Positions 21,466 through 34,698 of a stretch of 64,000 nucleotides of DNA are shown one piece after another. The DNA comes from Phaseolus vulgaris. Lineage: Eukaryota; Streptophyta; Magnoliopsida; Fabales; Fabaceae. Each line of letters begins with the position of its first letter. The stretch's first letter is position 1. Under the pieces are notes generated by a model, which was not told the DNA's origin, searched no databases, and was given only the letters and a program-made list of their open reading frames with translations. The position numbers were made by a program, and so were the translations under genes. The stretch lies in NCBI RefSeq assembly GCF_000499845.2, contig NC_023754.2, positions 12,378,037-12,442,036 on the forward strand, given 5' to 3'.

Positions 21466-23310
21466 CTTAAGAAAAATAGTTTTGTAAAAATAATTAAGAT
21501 TGTAATAGGATATATTATATGGAGAGAAAGATATAAACTCAAATAATTATATTGGTTTGATAAGTGTAATTTCAAGTAAATAATGAATAACCAGAAATGT
21601 CTCAGTACTTTTTCTACAATATTGAAATATCTTTTTCTCAAGAAAATCTACCCTAGTCTAATACCTTACCCAAACAAAACAAAAGTCAATAGAAAATATA
21701 GTATAGAAAAGCCAACCAAATGCACAGTTGCAGAAATTTTCAAGTTGTAGCACTTTTTTCTTTATCAGCAAATAAAGTTGTAGCACTGTGATATTCTATC
21801 TTGAATTATGTGTTGTCTTTTACCAATTGTTTTACTAATTAAATTTATAATAAAAAATAAATATATTTAATATCTGAAAATGCAAAAAATAGTTTCTTAA
21901 TTTAATATTATAAAACACTTAAAATATTTCTCTCTACATTCACAAGAAATAAAATACAGACTAGTTATTCTCCCAAAGAGAGCTGAGGGATATGGACAAT
22001 TGTTGTTGAGCTGTTTACATCTGAATCATAATCTTACTACATGTGAATAATTTACATGAACAATACTAGGGTTAAAAATCTTTTATAATGTTATAAAATA
22101 TTGAATATTTTATCACTAACTTTTGTTTTACTTTAGTTTTCTTTCTAAATTAAAATATTTAGAAATTACTTAAAAAAACATTAAAAGGGGGAACAAAAAT
22201 ATATGTCTTAAACATTTACCTCTAAATAAGAAATTTAAATTCTCATTTTCAAGAAAAATATATAGAGTAAAAACTGTTGTCACCATTTTTTATTTTTTAA
22301 TGTGTTCCTTCTAATTTTATATAAAAGAAATTACTATTTTTTTGCAAAAAAAAAAAAAATCAAGGGATAAATTTTACCTTTTCGTGTGTTTTCCAATCAT
22401 TATTTTGATTCACATTAAACTTAAAAGCTACTAAGAAATTACCACCATAATATTCTATGAGTAAAAAAAATTCATAAGTTTTGTCAAAATCAACTCTTTA
22501 TCCATTTAACCTTTTATATTTTAAAATTTATACATGCTATTTTTATATTTAAAAATAGCAATATAAAGGCCAAATATTTGATGTTTGATTGCATAGTTAG
22601 GGTTTAGTCTTCTTACTTAATAAAATAGATATATAGAAAAAAGAAGAGACATGAAAGACAAAGAATAGATACTACATAGTTAATAGATATGAAAGAATGT
22701 GAGGTCCATGTGCATGTTGTGAAGAAGTTATCCATATTAGAGATAGACAATGAAAATGATGCAATGGTGATATTGATGTAAGTGTAGTAATAGATTTTTG
22801 CAACTTCAAGGTGGCATAGCATGTGGAATTTCATTGAGAACTCAAAAGGGAATATGAGTAGTTTCATACCTATTTTACATCATTTTATATAATTCTAACT
22901 TTATTTTTTATGCATTGTTTTTCACAGTCATTTCAGACATTGTGGGAAGCAAGGAGACATTAATACACTATCTAATGCACAAAACATTTTTAATTGCCAA
23001 TAAAAGTAACTGGGAAAGATGTTATGGATGGTCTTATGTATTGGTAAGGAATCAAAAGTTGCAAAATGTTTGTGTATTGCCCATAAATTAATGAATGAGA
23101 AGCCAAGTGGGGGAAAAGGTGCACACTCACGTGATCTGCACATGATGCATGTGAAGTGCACTCTTATATAAGTTTCTAAAGATGTTTCGAATTAATTTTC
23201 AGAACTTTGGTATTGTTGGTTAGGTTTGAACTTTTAAGTATATGTGCATGTGTTTGTGGTATAAAATTTTGTTTGCATAGTTAGTAACACAAAGGATGGT
23301 AAAAGGTACT
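20541..23310. other. AT-rich intergenic DNA
   Basis: No supported gene was found. A (TA)n microsatellite lies at about 21,422-21,464. Short open frames around 22,600-23,160 (minus) lack recognisable domains or codon bias. A CACGTG G-box core occurs at about 23,130 and a TATATAA at about 23,165, but no gene follows. Confidence 0.5.
21422..21464. repeat. (TA)n microsatellite
   Basis: About 20 near-perfect TA units with a short TGTGTG interruption on the left side. Confidence 0.95.
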
Positions 23311-23312
23311 TA

Positions 23313-23591
23313 AAAAATATTACACTAAATTTTTTTATTAAATAATAACTAATTTTAAAAAGAAATTATTATATTTAGTATATTAGATATTATTTTATAA
23401 ATTAAAAAATTATTGATATATAAAATAATTTATATTATTATTAAAATTTATGATATAATTTTTAAATTATATTTAACATTAGTTATCAAAGTTTTAATTA
23501 CTAACTATAACTTAGAATCTAAAGTAGTTAGTAATTAAAATCTTAGTAATCAAATATTATTAATTTAAAAAATAATTTATAAATTTTATTA
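23313..23591. mobile_element. AT-rich foldback element adjoining the CACTA-like MITE
   Basis: A CACTAAATTTTT start at about 23,321 and palindromic centre (AGTTTTAATTACTAAC near 23,490 pairs with GTTAGTAATTAAAATC near 23,528) suggest a diverged foldback element related to 12,920-13,457. It ends where the intact copy at 23,592 begins. Confidence 0.4.
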
Positions 23592-23993
23592 CACTACAAG
23601 AAAATCATGAAATAGAAATCAATTTTTAGAGACCAAAATAATTAGTTACAATAGGAACTAATAGAGACCATTTTAGAAACTAAAAAAAAAAATTGGTTTC
23701 TAAATTAGTTTTTATTATTTTCTATTATTGTTAAATAGTTTCTAAATTGGTATCTAATTAGCAACTAAGGTTTTAACTACCAATTATTTAGTTTCTAAAT
23801 CTGGTAGCAAAAACTTTGGTTGCTAATTAGATACCAATTTAGAAACTATTTAACAATAAAAGAAAATAATAGAAACTAATTTAGAAACCAATTTTTTTTT
23901 TAATTTCTAAAATGGTCTCTAATTTAGTTACTATTGCAACTAATTATTTTAGTTTCTACAAATTGGTTTCTATTTCATGATTTTCTTGTAGTG
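23592..23993. mobile_element. Foldback CACTA-like MITE, copy 2 (402 bp)
   Basis: It starts CACTACAAGAAAATCATG and ends with its reverse complement, and the arms of about 180 bp pair almost fully around a short loop near 23,780-23,800. The CACTA terminus is that of the CACTA (En/Spm) superfamily. The flanking trinucleotides (TTA and TGG) do not match, so the target duplication is lost or the ends are slightly off. Transcribed, it would form one long hairpin. It encodes no transposase. Confidence 0.8.
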
Positions 23994-23999
23994 TGGGAA

Positions 24000-26190
24000 A
24001 AATCAATAACCCACATAGATCTAAACACACAAAATGAATACCTCACATTAAAAAAATTGCAAGAACAAACATAATCACAAACCAATTAGAGTGTGTAGTT
24101 AAATTTGGAAAAATATTTAAAGATAAAAAAATATTTTTTTTTTCATAAAGCAACTTGTGAATCAAGTGATTAAGGTATTGGATATGACCTTAACAATTGT
24201 TGAATCATATCTATTTGACAATATTGACAAATTGCTTGTTATGGAAGGGCTTTGTTGGTTTGTAGAACTTTCTAGAGCACATTTTCTTTTTTTATTTGAA
24301 TTTTAATATTAGATATTTATGGATTAAAATAAAATTCTTGTTACTAGATCTTACTGTTCCTTTGGTAGAGGAGGAGAAGGAAGAAAAAAAAATTGGAAGA
24401 ACATTTGGTGATTTTATTGAAAGACTTTTTCTAAGAAAATTAATTATACGTAATATGTTTGAAACATAATTATCTAAAGTTTTATTATAGATTATAAGTG
24501 ATTATAGACGTCTATAATTAATTGCAGATCAATTGTTCATTACATTAGAATATTAATAAATAAAATAATATTTTTTATTTCTTTTCAAATAAACATTTTG
24601 TATTCATTTTTTTTTCTTTTTTCACTAGATATGTTTCTTTCCTTTAACAAAAAAAATCTAAGTTTGAGAAAATAAGTATATATTGGATCTTCATTTGTTG
24701 ATCTTCAAGATACGTTTTAGATAGTAAAATAATATTTATACTTGACGTACCTTAGGGTAGTATCTGATTAAAAATATTAAATTTAAAATTTGAAAAATAT
24801 TTTGTTTTTTGTTGATTTCCTTTTTTTCGAAAAATATTATTATAAAAAAAATATGTTATTATGTTTGCACAAAATCATTTTCACGAAAAAGGTCATCTTC
24901 TTACTGAATTAGAATAAGAGTTTTTGTTAGAATAAAAAAAAATGTGTCTTTTTCATTAGATAATTTAGTGTGATAAAATTAACACTTTTAGTAAAAAACA
25001 TCATTTATTTTTTTATTTCCAAACATTAGATACTTTAGAAATATTTGTAATTAATCAAATAGATTGAGTCGAGATCATGCACTAAAGTAAATGACTTTGA
25101 TGTGGTTTAAAATATAGACTTCTTGTACTTTAGTTTGAGCATGCATTAAAGTTTTTTTTTTATCATTAAGTCTAAAGATCTATCATTTTAATAAAAGTAA
25201 AGAATAAAAATTCTATAAATAAGTCATTCTTGTTTACTCTTTTTTTTTATTAAATACTTTATTCCTCTAAATTATATTGTCTTTGAATTCTTTCTTTAAA
25301 ATTAAGGATAATTAATGTGTTTTTATTTTAGCATAATACAATCTTAAGAATGTAGCAATGTGAGATCAAATTAAACTGGTATTTTTTTATTTGGATAAAT
25401 AATACTAGGAGTACTCAATCTCTTTTTCTATTCTCTTTTTAATATTTTGTTAAGAAGAGATGTAATCAATATAAGGTTTGACACTTAGGTACCATATACT
25501 TTGTGTTGGATGTTGGAAGTGAATAGAGAAGACTTTCAGTATAAGCACATTAATATTTACTAGTAAAAATTGTTAATTGCAACATATAATCATTTGGATT
25601 AATGTTCAGATGTGTGAATAATAAAATGGTAATGTTGGTATATTATATGTAGATGAATATAGCTTTTATATAATTGTTAATGATTGATGAGAAATCATTG
25701 TGGAAATTGTGAGTGACTCTGGGAATCATGATAATAAGAGATGGGTGTTCCAGTTAAAGTTGTAATTAACACGTTATAAGTTATTTTTGTGAAATTTGTT
25801 TGTATGATAGATGTCACTATGTAAACAAAACCGGGTTGTACACTACTAAGAGAAAGAGAAAAGATCAATTAGTGTTTTTAAATACTCCTTTTCTATTAAT
25901 ATTCTGAAATTTTTCTTTTAAATAATTGAAAAAGAAGATTGTGAAAAAAAAAACATAATAAGTGGGTGTTGAGTTATATTTTCAAAACTAATTTGAAATC
26001 TTTTCATAATTATTGTCTACCTATGAATTCTCAGATGATAGTTTTGATTTTCTTAAATTGTTAGCCAAAAGATATTGTGTCTAATGAATTAAGACATAGG
26101 TATATTTACATACTTGACAAATTTAGTAAGGTGCATAGTCTTAACAATTGTTTTCATAAGGACTTTTAAAACTCATTGTGTCTTATATTC
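24000..26190. other. AT-rich intergenic DNA
   Basis: I see no gene, RNA or clear repeat boundary. Poly-T and poly-A tracts are frequent. Confidence 0.5.
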
Positions 26191-26199
26191 AATATTGTT

Positions 26200-27400
26200 C
26201 TCCTTCTTAGGTTATTATAAGCAATAATAACAAGCAATGTAAATTAGATTAAGGAGAAGAGAAAATACATAGGATATTTTATATTGGTTCGTCTATCGCA
26301 ACAGACTATATTCAGTTCTCAATCAACAGATCGAGTCTCATTAAGCAGATTAATGTTTTGAAGTACATTTCGAGTATTATTTGGGCTTGTGATCACTCAT
26401 GACTATTACTTTGAGTATTCTTGACAAAAGTCAATCTTTGCTTAATTAAGTATTATTTGGACTCGTAGTTACTCTTGACCAACCCCTTAAATATTCTTGA
26501 CACAAGTCACTCTTGGCTTAAATGTTTATTCTTTAGGATCGTAGTCATTCTTAGTTAACCCATTTGAGTATTATTGACATAATTCAATCATGGCTTAACG
26601 AGTATTATTTCCTTAGTCACTCATGACTTGGCCAAGTATTATTTACCACGTCATTCTTGGCTTAACCGAGTATACTTTGGACATCTAGTCACTCCTAGCT
26701 ACTTTCTTGAGTATTTTACCAAGCTACTCTTGACTTGAAAAGTATTGTTTTTTAAGCAACCATTCTTGGATAAGGTAAAACGGATGATTTTTTTAATGAT
26801 AAACAAATTATTGGGTCTGACTACTAGGGAAGATAGTGTCTTTCAACGAGTGCAAGGTTTTAAGCCCTCACTCCTAGTCAGATCATTTTATTTGCTCTCT
26901 AAGAAGGGGTTACACCTTTCAACGTATATAATGAATAAGTTTACCCTCCTTGGTAGTTGGATTAACACTCACAATATTCTCCATGAAGTTATTTTGGATC
27001 CAAGAATATTGCAAATTCTTTGCTCTAAGTGTGGGAATCTCTCTCTTCTGCTTCTTGACAGCTTTAAGGGGGTGCTTTTCATTTTATCAACAATTTGACA
27101 CAATATGTTCTCTGGTATTTTTTTATGAAGGGTTTTATATAGGCACTGGAAGAACATAGTCGTTGAGAGGTTATTTATAGTAGTTGAGTAGTTTCAACTT
27201 CTATGTGTATCCTTTCTACATCTTAGCTTGATTACATTTCATGCATCTTTGAATGTGTTCCTTCTTTGACAATGTCCTTGTTCATTGAAAATACTCATCT
27301 CCTTATGTAGCTTAACCTTTTGCACCAATTAATGGTAAAAGTGCACACCATACACAATAGATAGGTGGGTCAGAGTTGAAATTATTTTTATGTTAGAAGT
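26200..27400 (-). repeat. SIRE-like LTR relative of the window's left-edge repeat
   Basis: The reverse complement of 27,100-27,400 matches 48-310, including the GTGCACTTTTAC and AATTGGTGCAAAAGG blocks and the CCTATATAAA promoter element (minus, at about 27,133-27,142). The block 'ttatattggttcgtc' near 26,281 equals the 'ttatattggttcactc' of copies A-E. There are no open frames of substance and no primer site. The boundaries are approximate. Confidence 0.6.
26365..26760. repeat. Degenerate tandem array, units of about 55-65 bp
   Basis: Six to seven units repeat the order GAGTATTATTTGG, (C)GTAGTCACTCTTGACTT and AACC, for example at about 26,368, 26,446, 26,508, 26,566, 26,612 and 26,670. It lies within the LTR-like repeat. 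Truncated units of the same sort occur (inverted) at 640-734 and 5,365-5,395. Confidence 0.6.
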
Positions 27401-27679
27401 TTGGTGTAGAAAGTATATTTAGCTCTTTTTCTAACATATCATTTAATATGGACTTTGTCTAGCATGTGAAGACGGTGGGTATTTCCTGCATCGAAGGAAT
27501 AAATGTGATATTGATAAGTGTCATATTTTAGTAATATTTCATATTAAAGTACAGTCACTTATGGATGTTAATTGATAAAATAATTATAATATAATCCATA
27601 ATTTATGAATTTAAACCTTTTTACATATTTGTGATTATAATTTGAATGAGAACGATTTATTCCCAAATTTGTGTTAATT

Positions 27680-28740
27680 TCAGAATTTTAGGGAAGAATG
27701 GAGATGAAAGGGCAAAATGAGAATAAACAAAGATAAAAAGGGAAAGCTGGAACGCTCCAACACTCACCCAAGCTCGCTCAAGCCAGAAGCTCCTAGAGGA
27801 TCTTACCTAGACGAGCTCAATCTCACCCAGGTGAGATCACTCCAGTGACATTGGGTCTGTTTTCGTCCAACTCGCTCAGACGAGCCCCATCACGCCCAAG
27901 TGAAAAGTCACTTAGCCCAAACTCAGCTAGGTTAAATATGAGACGTTAGGCACAACCCTAAAGATTTAATTGGGAGAATAGAAGATGTTAGAAACCATTG
28001 AGGAAATCGTCAAGAAAAAACATCTTGAATCTTCTTTTCTTAGCTTTCCATGCTTGTAATGGCCAACATGAGTGACTAACTCTACTCTTTGGGATTGGGA
28101 GTAATTTGTTCAAACTCTTATGTATTGAAGTGATATTTAAATATATTTTGTTCTTGATTGATGATTGGTATTGTCATTTTATTTGTAATGTTTGTTTACC
28201 ATGATCAATATCCTTATATTTGACTGGAAAGTACTTCTAAGTTTTTGACCCAAATGATAATGCTTAACATATTTAAATGTTGTTAATAGATTTAAAATGT
28301 TAATTGATATCAACATCTAATCGTAATACTAAGGAGTTTTTATAAATATGTGAGAAATCGATATTCAGGAGACTCTCTTAATAATTTTATATGTGAGAAA
28401 TCGATATAAATGACTTTTATATGGACATTAATATCAATCAAAGGATAAAATATTACTATGTTGTTCAAAATACAAAAGAATTAGAAGGATAAACCCCAAT
28501 CCAAATTTTCTCAATTGAATCAACAACTCTTTACTTTGTTTTTATTTAATTTTCAAACAAACTATTGTCAATATCAACTAAAATCAAATTATTGTATATA
28601 TTCTTATACTTAGTGAATGTTACTATTAGGATTTTAAATAATTGTTCCTTGGGTTCGATATCCATCTTTAGAAACAAATTATTACTTCTGATTCGACATA
28701 CTTATAGTAAAATGAGTTACCAAGTTTTTGCAATGTGATT
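27680..28740 (+). repeat. Retroelement-derived non-coding fragment, gypsy-like leader
   Basis: A GC-rich block (about 27,740-27,940) with CTCGCTCA / GACGAGC motifs stands out from AT-rich DNA and resembles the LTR/leader repeats of legume gypsy elements. Downstream, TTCCTTGGGTTCGATATC at about 28,645-28,665 is like the leader sequences of such elements. There is no coding sequence. Family naming is from general resemblance only. Confidence 0.4.
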
Positions 28741-28767
28741 GATACATTTATTTATGGTTTATACATT

Positions 28768-28773
28768 TATATA

Positions 28774-28812
<39 letters not shown>

Positions 28813-28815
28813 TAT
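28768..28815. repeat. (TA)n(TAA)n compound microsatellite
   Basis: About 12 TA units are followed directly by about seven AAT units. Confidence 0.95.
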
Positions 28816-29914
28816 TATATTGTGTAATGATTTAGAAAATATAAATCACCTTAGTGTATGTGTGTAAATAGTTATAATCGAAATTTATACAAAATGAAAT
28901 TGTAGCTAATAGTTAGAAGCTCTATAATGATATTTTAATTTCCCCGTAGTTTGGTGAGGGGTCACCTAAACTTTCAATGATCTGTATATTAATTATATAG
29001 CAGTGGATATATGTGTTATAGTTATTTATATTCAACTAGTGTAGTTTGTTAAAGTTTGTATAAATGAATATTTTAAATATATAAGATATATTATAATTTA
29101 AATTTAAAATAAATAAATATTTATAACGTATAACTTATATTTTAATATTATAATAATTAATTTATACAGTAATATAATGGTATTTTTTTAACTATTAGTA
29201 ATGTATTTTAAGTATTATTAAAAATGATTAAAAAAGGAAAGATATAGATTAAAGGGATAAATAAATATTAAAAAATTCATAAAAAAATTGATATCTAAAT
29301 CTTTAAATAATATTTTTTAACCCAAACTTAACATTCAACCTGATTTAATAAGTACATTTATGTTAAAATAATAAAATAAATCATCATTTTGTAAAATAGT
29401 GTGGCCAAGTAAGTTTTGAATGAGTTGCATTAAACCATAATTTAATTAGGATTAATTTTTTTGAAGCTTAGACTAACTTGTTAGCAAGTTCAACAAGTTG
29501 ACTCATTAGACTTGACCTCTTTTCAAAACCCTAATTAAAAATCTAAAAGAAAATCAATGCCACTCACCAAATTTCACCATTTTTGTTTTATAATAAGGAA
29601 AATAGTTACACCTAACCTTTCACATTAATACTGATTTAAGTGTTTTACTTTTATTTAGACTTTGTGAAATGGTAACGAGGTAAAAGGCTCTTATCACCTT
29701 AAAGTGACAACATAAAATATCCATTAAATTTCAGAACCAATTATTCAATTTCATAAAACTATCAATTTAATTTGTCATGAGTATATTTTTAGGTAAATGT
29801 TATTCAAAAAAAGTTTCTCTACAATGAGTTTTATCTAGTCTTTTAATTTTAGATCAGATGCAAATCTTACTTACAATATTTACTATTAATTTGATATTTT
29901 TTCGTATAAATAAG

Positions 29915-29954
<40 letters not shown>

Positions 29955-32900
29955 CACATTTCTTGCCCTAACAACAATATTAGATAACTTTTTTTTAAGT
30001 ACTTTTAAAAAATGTAAATAATAATTTGTAAACTAAAAATAGTTTATATACAGAAATTAATTTTTTAAAAACAAATTAAGTAATTTTATATATGAACTGA
30101 TTTGGAAAATGTTAACTATAAGACTATAATTAAGAAATCAAAGGCTAATTTTTCATGGAACATGGAGAAATAATTTTTTAATAATAAACACTTTTTTAAG
30201 TTTTTAAGTAGTATAATTAGAACATTGGCCAACTAATTTTAATTTGTAACACCTCTATTTTTATTTTTATTCTTATAAATTTTGATAAGATAAACTTGCC
30301 TAAACATGCATAAAAAAAACTAAACACAATTCAATAGTTTGGGTCGTTTGGGGACAAAATTAGGGTTTAAAAAAAGTTTTGATTAGTGTGATGTGAGCAT
30401 AAAGATTATTAAGATATTAATCCAAAAAAGAGTTGCTAATTAATTTTGGAAAGAAAAAGAAAAGTTGCAATGGTTTTGTCTTGGTCATACTTTAATAAAA
30501 AGTTATGCTTAAAATGAAAGTTTGTGTTTCTTTCTCTATTGGTGGCTTTTTCTGCCTCCAAAGCCATGATTATACTCAGAAAAGGTTCAATTGTTTAATA
30601 AAAAATTGCAATTATTTGAGTATGAAAAAGATTAGGTTTAGTCAAACCATATTTACAAAATTGCCCCTCTCAACCATTGGAATTTAAAACTCTGACTTCA
30701 CAGTCAAACATTCTGCCACTGTGTACTGTTTTATAATAAAAAAATAGCACCCTAATCCCTTTCTATTTTTTTAATAATAATTCACACGGTACATTTTATT
30801 AATTTATGAAATTTACTAAATTCAATTATTAAATATATAATTATTTAGAAAATGTATATCTACATTTTAGATAAATTAAGTACTCACCTACACATTATTT
30901 TGTAATTATCATTTAATCATATTTTAAAAAATACTATAGAATTTCATACACATGCTTTTACACAAAATTAGTTTTCATTCCTAATACAAGATTTAAATCT
31001 TCTGAACATTTGTAATTAAAAATTATTAAAATAATTTATTTTTAAATTTTATATATAAAAATATATTTTTACATAAAAAAATTATTTTAATAGTCTTTTA
31101 TTGTACGTACTTAGAATATCTAAAGTTTGACTAAAAACAAAAGTTAATTTTACATTTATATGAAAAAAAAATATTTAATTCTAAATAAAACCATTCATAA
31201 AGTATTAAGTAGTTTTTTAAGTTATATACGATTTTATAATTTTATTACTTAATGAGAATGCTTAATTTAATCTTGTCAACATAATAAGTTAAGTAAAATA
31301 AATTAATCTTTGCGGAGGTGTTTGTGTAGATATATTCTTTTGTGTATGAAATCATATAAATTAATTATATAAACATTTTTCTCTTTCAAATTTTTGGCTG
31401 AGAAAAAAAAGAGCGAATTGAAATAATACTAACATTGATATAAAAAAAAGTCAGAATAACAATTAAAATATGAATATAATTAACTTTAACTGTAAGTTAT
31501 AATCATAAATTCTATATGTGAAAGAGACAAATATTTATTTTATATCCTGTATATTTAATGCAAAAGTTAAAAAAATGTTTTAAATATAAATTGTACTTTA
31601 AATCACATTAAAAAAGTAATTAATATTTTTCAATAAAAACTCATATTTTTGTTTCTTTGACGTGCTGTTGATGTACAAGGGACAAAAGATATTAATAAAT
31701 GTTATCTATGTTAAAAAGTAAATATTACTTATTATAATAGAATTTTAAAATAAAAAATAGTATGGAATATTTGCTTTAAGTTAATTAAAATTGTAAATTG
31801 TTAGAATATCTTTTTTATTAAACTTACAAATATGTATTGAAAATTTTCTTTTAAAGCTGGATTTTGGATCATAGTTTGATAAACAAACATACCCAAGATA
31901 ATGCATACCTTAATTTCCATTTATTAACTAATTAATAAAAGTACATAGATGGACTCAATTACAATTAAGGGTCATGATATTTTCAAATATTTATATGACA
32001 TAAATGACTGATACATTATCTTAATTAATGAAAAGCATATTCTGTCCTTGGTTTTAATAATTTTTAGTGATAATTTTTTAATTGGTAACAAATTATACTT
32101 CAACTAATATATTATTATTACATAGCACTACTAAATTCCAATAATTGAAACTAAACCACAAGTTTTAACAATAAAATTTCCATCAGAACAATTAAATCTG
32201 TTGGTACCAACTTAATTATATACACTATCAATGACCTCAATTCACCTTGTCTTTTTCTTTAAATAAACTTTATTTTTCTATTCCCATTGATTTATCATTT
32301 CATTATTACAAGTACACTTATTCAAATTTGTTTTATACATCCTTAATGAGTCAAATGTTTGTTTTTTTTTAACTATATAGTTTTAGCTTATAGAATTTGG
32401 GATGAATCTAACTCTACTCTTCTAAATTAAAAAAAAAACTATTTACTAATTTAAATTTAAAATAATTGTTTTATAAACTATTCTTGGTTTCTTAATAAAT
32501 TAAATTTAAAAAATAAGAATATATTCTAAAATTTGAAAACAAAAACATAATTTTAAAAAAATTATAATTGCATGTGCAAATGAATCATCATCAACCTAGG
32601 TAATGGCCAAGCCTGCAAAGTTGCAGAGGCATGACATTGATTAGAAGGGAACAATCTAAAAAATGTTCCCACTACTAGAATTTGCGATCTGCAAGAACCA
32701 AAACAAAAGTTCAGAATACAAATGCTAATGCCAGCTACACTTCAAAACATGTCAAAATTTTCTGTGATCCCTTCACCATTATGTGTCCAAAATCCAAATT
32801 CCACAGTCAATTGCATCAGCATTATTGTGCAGGAACAGATATGGCATCATGCAATGCTTTTAAGGTACTAAAATATTTATCATTTATTCAGTTTCTACCA

Positions 32901-33400
32901 TTCATATTTCTTTATTAGATCATTTATTATTTATAGTTTTTAACTGAATATTATTTCTTCTTCTAGTCTTCTCAATCTCTCATATTTCGAAGTAAACATT
33001 TATCAGTATCATTCAAAATAACCCCAAGAGATTCATCAAATAAATAAAGTGTAAGCTATAAGTTTATTCATTTCTTTTAGATAATAAGATAAAATATAAG
33101 AGTATAAAAGTAGTCTTTAAATCTTACTTTAGACACCAATATGCTATGAAAGAATTCATTTATTCTTCCACATGTGTTAAAAAAATAGTATATGTTAAAA
33201 AAAGTATATATATATATGTGTGTGTGATGGAAAATAAAAAGTATTGAAGGGGTGTTATAAAAAATGAGAAATCTGAAAATGAAAGTCTAAAGTTTCTATC
33301 ACCAAAAAATTAAAAGGCTTTTAAGGTTTGGAATGTAAGCATTTTATTAAAAAAAAATAAAAAAATGTGTTGATACAAATAGGACAGTTTGGTAAGTATA
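28816..33400. other. AT-rich intergenic DNA
   Basis: No gene was found. Another (TA)n tract lies at about 29,921-29,951. The stretch 32,580-32,870 is less AT-rich and has a short open frame (32,682-32,918), but nothing in it is recognised. The interval ends at the pyrimidine-rich leader of the kinase gene. Confidence 0.5.
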
Positions 33401-33455
33401 CCTCAGAAGAAGCTAGATTTGGTTTGGAGTTCAACCCTGTTGGATTGAGGTTGAC

Positions 33456-33519
33456 TCTCTCTCTCATCAACCCACTTCTTATTTCTCTCTCTCATCAACC
33501 CACTTCTTATTTCTCTCTC
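33456..33519. repeat. Two-copy 28-bp direct repeat in the kinase gene 5' leader
   Basis: CTCTCATCAACCCACTTCTT occurs twice, 28 bp apart (CATCAACCC at 33,465 and 33,493), within a CT-rich tract of the kind common in plant 5' leaders. Confidence 0.85.
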
Positions 33520-34698
33520 CTCTTTTTCTTTCTTCTTCACTCTACTTTTTGTTAGCTTATTGAATACACTTTTTGGTTCCAGCTATAAATGCTTCACCTG
33601 TTTATTGCATTTTTGCTTTACCTTTACTGTTTCTCTCTCTGTCTCTCTGGTTTCCTCCATTACAAACCAGGTTTCCTTTCCAGCTAGTTAGGTCCCGCCC
33701 ATCCTTAAGCACAGTACCCACCAACCGTTTTCCCCACCATTGCTTTTTCCTACTTCAAAATCTAGCCATTTTCACCCTTTCTCTCTCTCCTTTCATTTTT
33801 TTTCTTCATAAAAATAGTACTTTTGTCTGGCATTCCAATCAATTTTTGTTTATTTATTTCTTGTTATCTTGGTCTTGCCTTGAGTTTATTTGTGACCCAC
33901 TTGAGGTCACAATCCACTATAGCTAACTGCATATCAGAAACTGCATCTTTTTGCACCATCTGGGTTTTGTATTGTAGGGCTTGTTGCTCTTTTTTTCTGG
34001 TATTGTTCTGCCATTCCCGCACCTATCTATGCTCATTGGGTCTGTTGGGGTTCAGAGAGAAGGCCCTTTGTTGCTCCTGTGGGTGCTGGAGATAGAGGGT
34101 CAAGGAGGATGATATAGATCAACACAAAGGTGAGTGCTTTGTGTCTTTTAGAGCCACTTTTTTGGTTTTTGTTTTGTTTTGGGGAATTGGCATTTGGGTT
34201 TGCCTTTTGTTTGCTTGGATTATAAGTGATTCTTCACAAGTTTACTTTCTAGTCTTGTTGGAATTTTATTGTGATTAGAATTGCTTGAGATACTTGAGGG
34301 GTTCTTACTTTCCTTTTAAATTGTGAGTTTAATGTCGCTTTTCTGATTGGAGTGATGTGATCGCAAATGGGTTTCTGGTTTGTTTCAAGTGTTGCAATAA
34401 TTTTTGGTTCAGAATACCTGAATTCCCGCAAATTGGTTTAAATGCTGCTGCCAGATTATGTTGGATTTTGATAAAGCTGGAATTATTGATTAGATGAGTT
34501 GCTGATTTTGGTTGTTTGTTTATGTGGATTCATTGCATGAACTTGAAACTTTGCTGTAAATTAGAAGGTTCGGATGTGTGTTGAAAGTTTGTGTGAAGGG
34601 AATACTTAACCATGTTCTTGCATTCAGGTGGGAATGTCTTGATTCTACTCTGAAAAGTTTGGTGGACATATTTGATTGACGACTTGTGGGATCCAACT

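Noticed and set aside
22613..23161. Two minus-strand frames (84 and 77 codons), possibly a small gene
   Set aside because: No domain, no consistent start context and no splice-joined extension. They look like chance frames in AT-rich DNA.
26745..27159. 117- and 69-codon plus-strand frames
   Set aside because: They lie in the LTR-like repeat matching the left edge in reverse, and have no family features.
29921..29951. (TA)n tract as possible origin or matrix-attachment element
   Set aside because: It is a simple microsatellite. Nothing beyond AT-richness supports such a role.
33573..34095. 117- and 90-codon plus-strand frames before the kinase gene
   Set aside because: They are in the pyrimidine-rich 5' UTR exon. 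Their hydrophobic residues follow from CT-rich sequence. They may be uORFs but are not separate genes.
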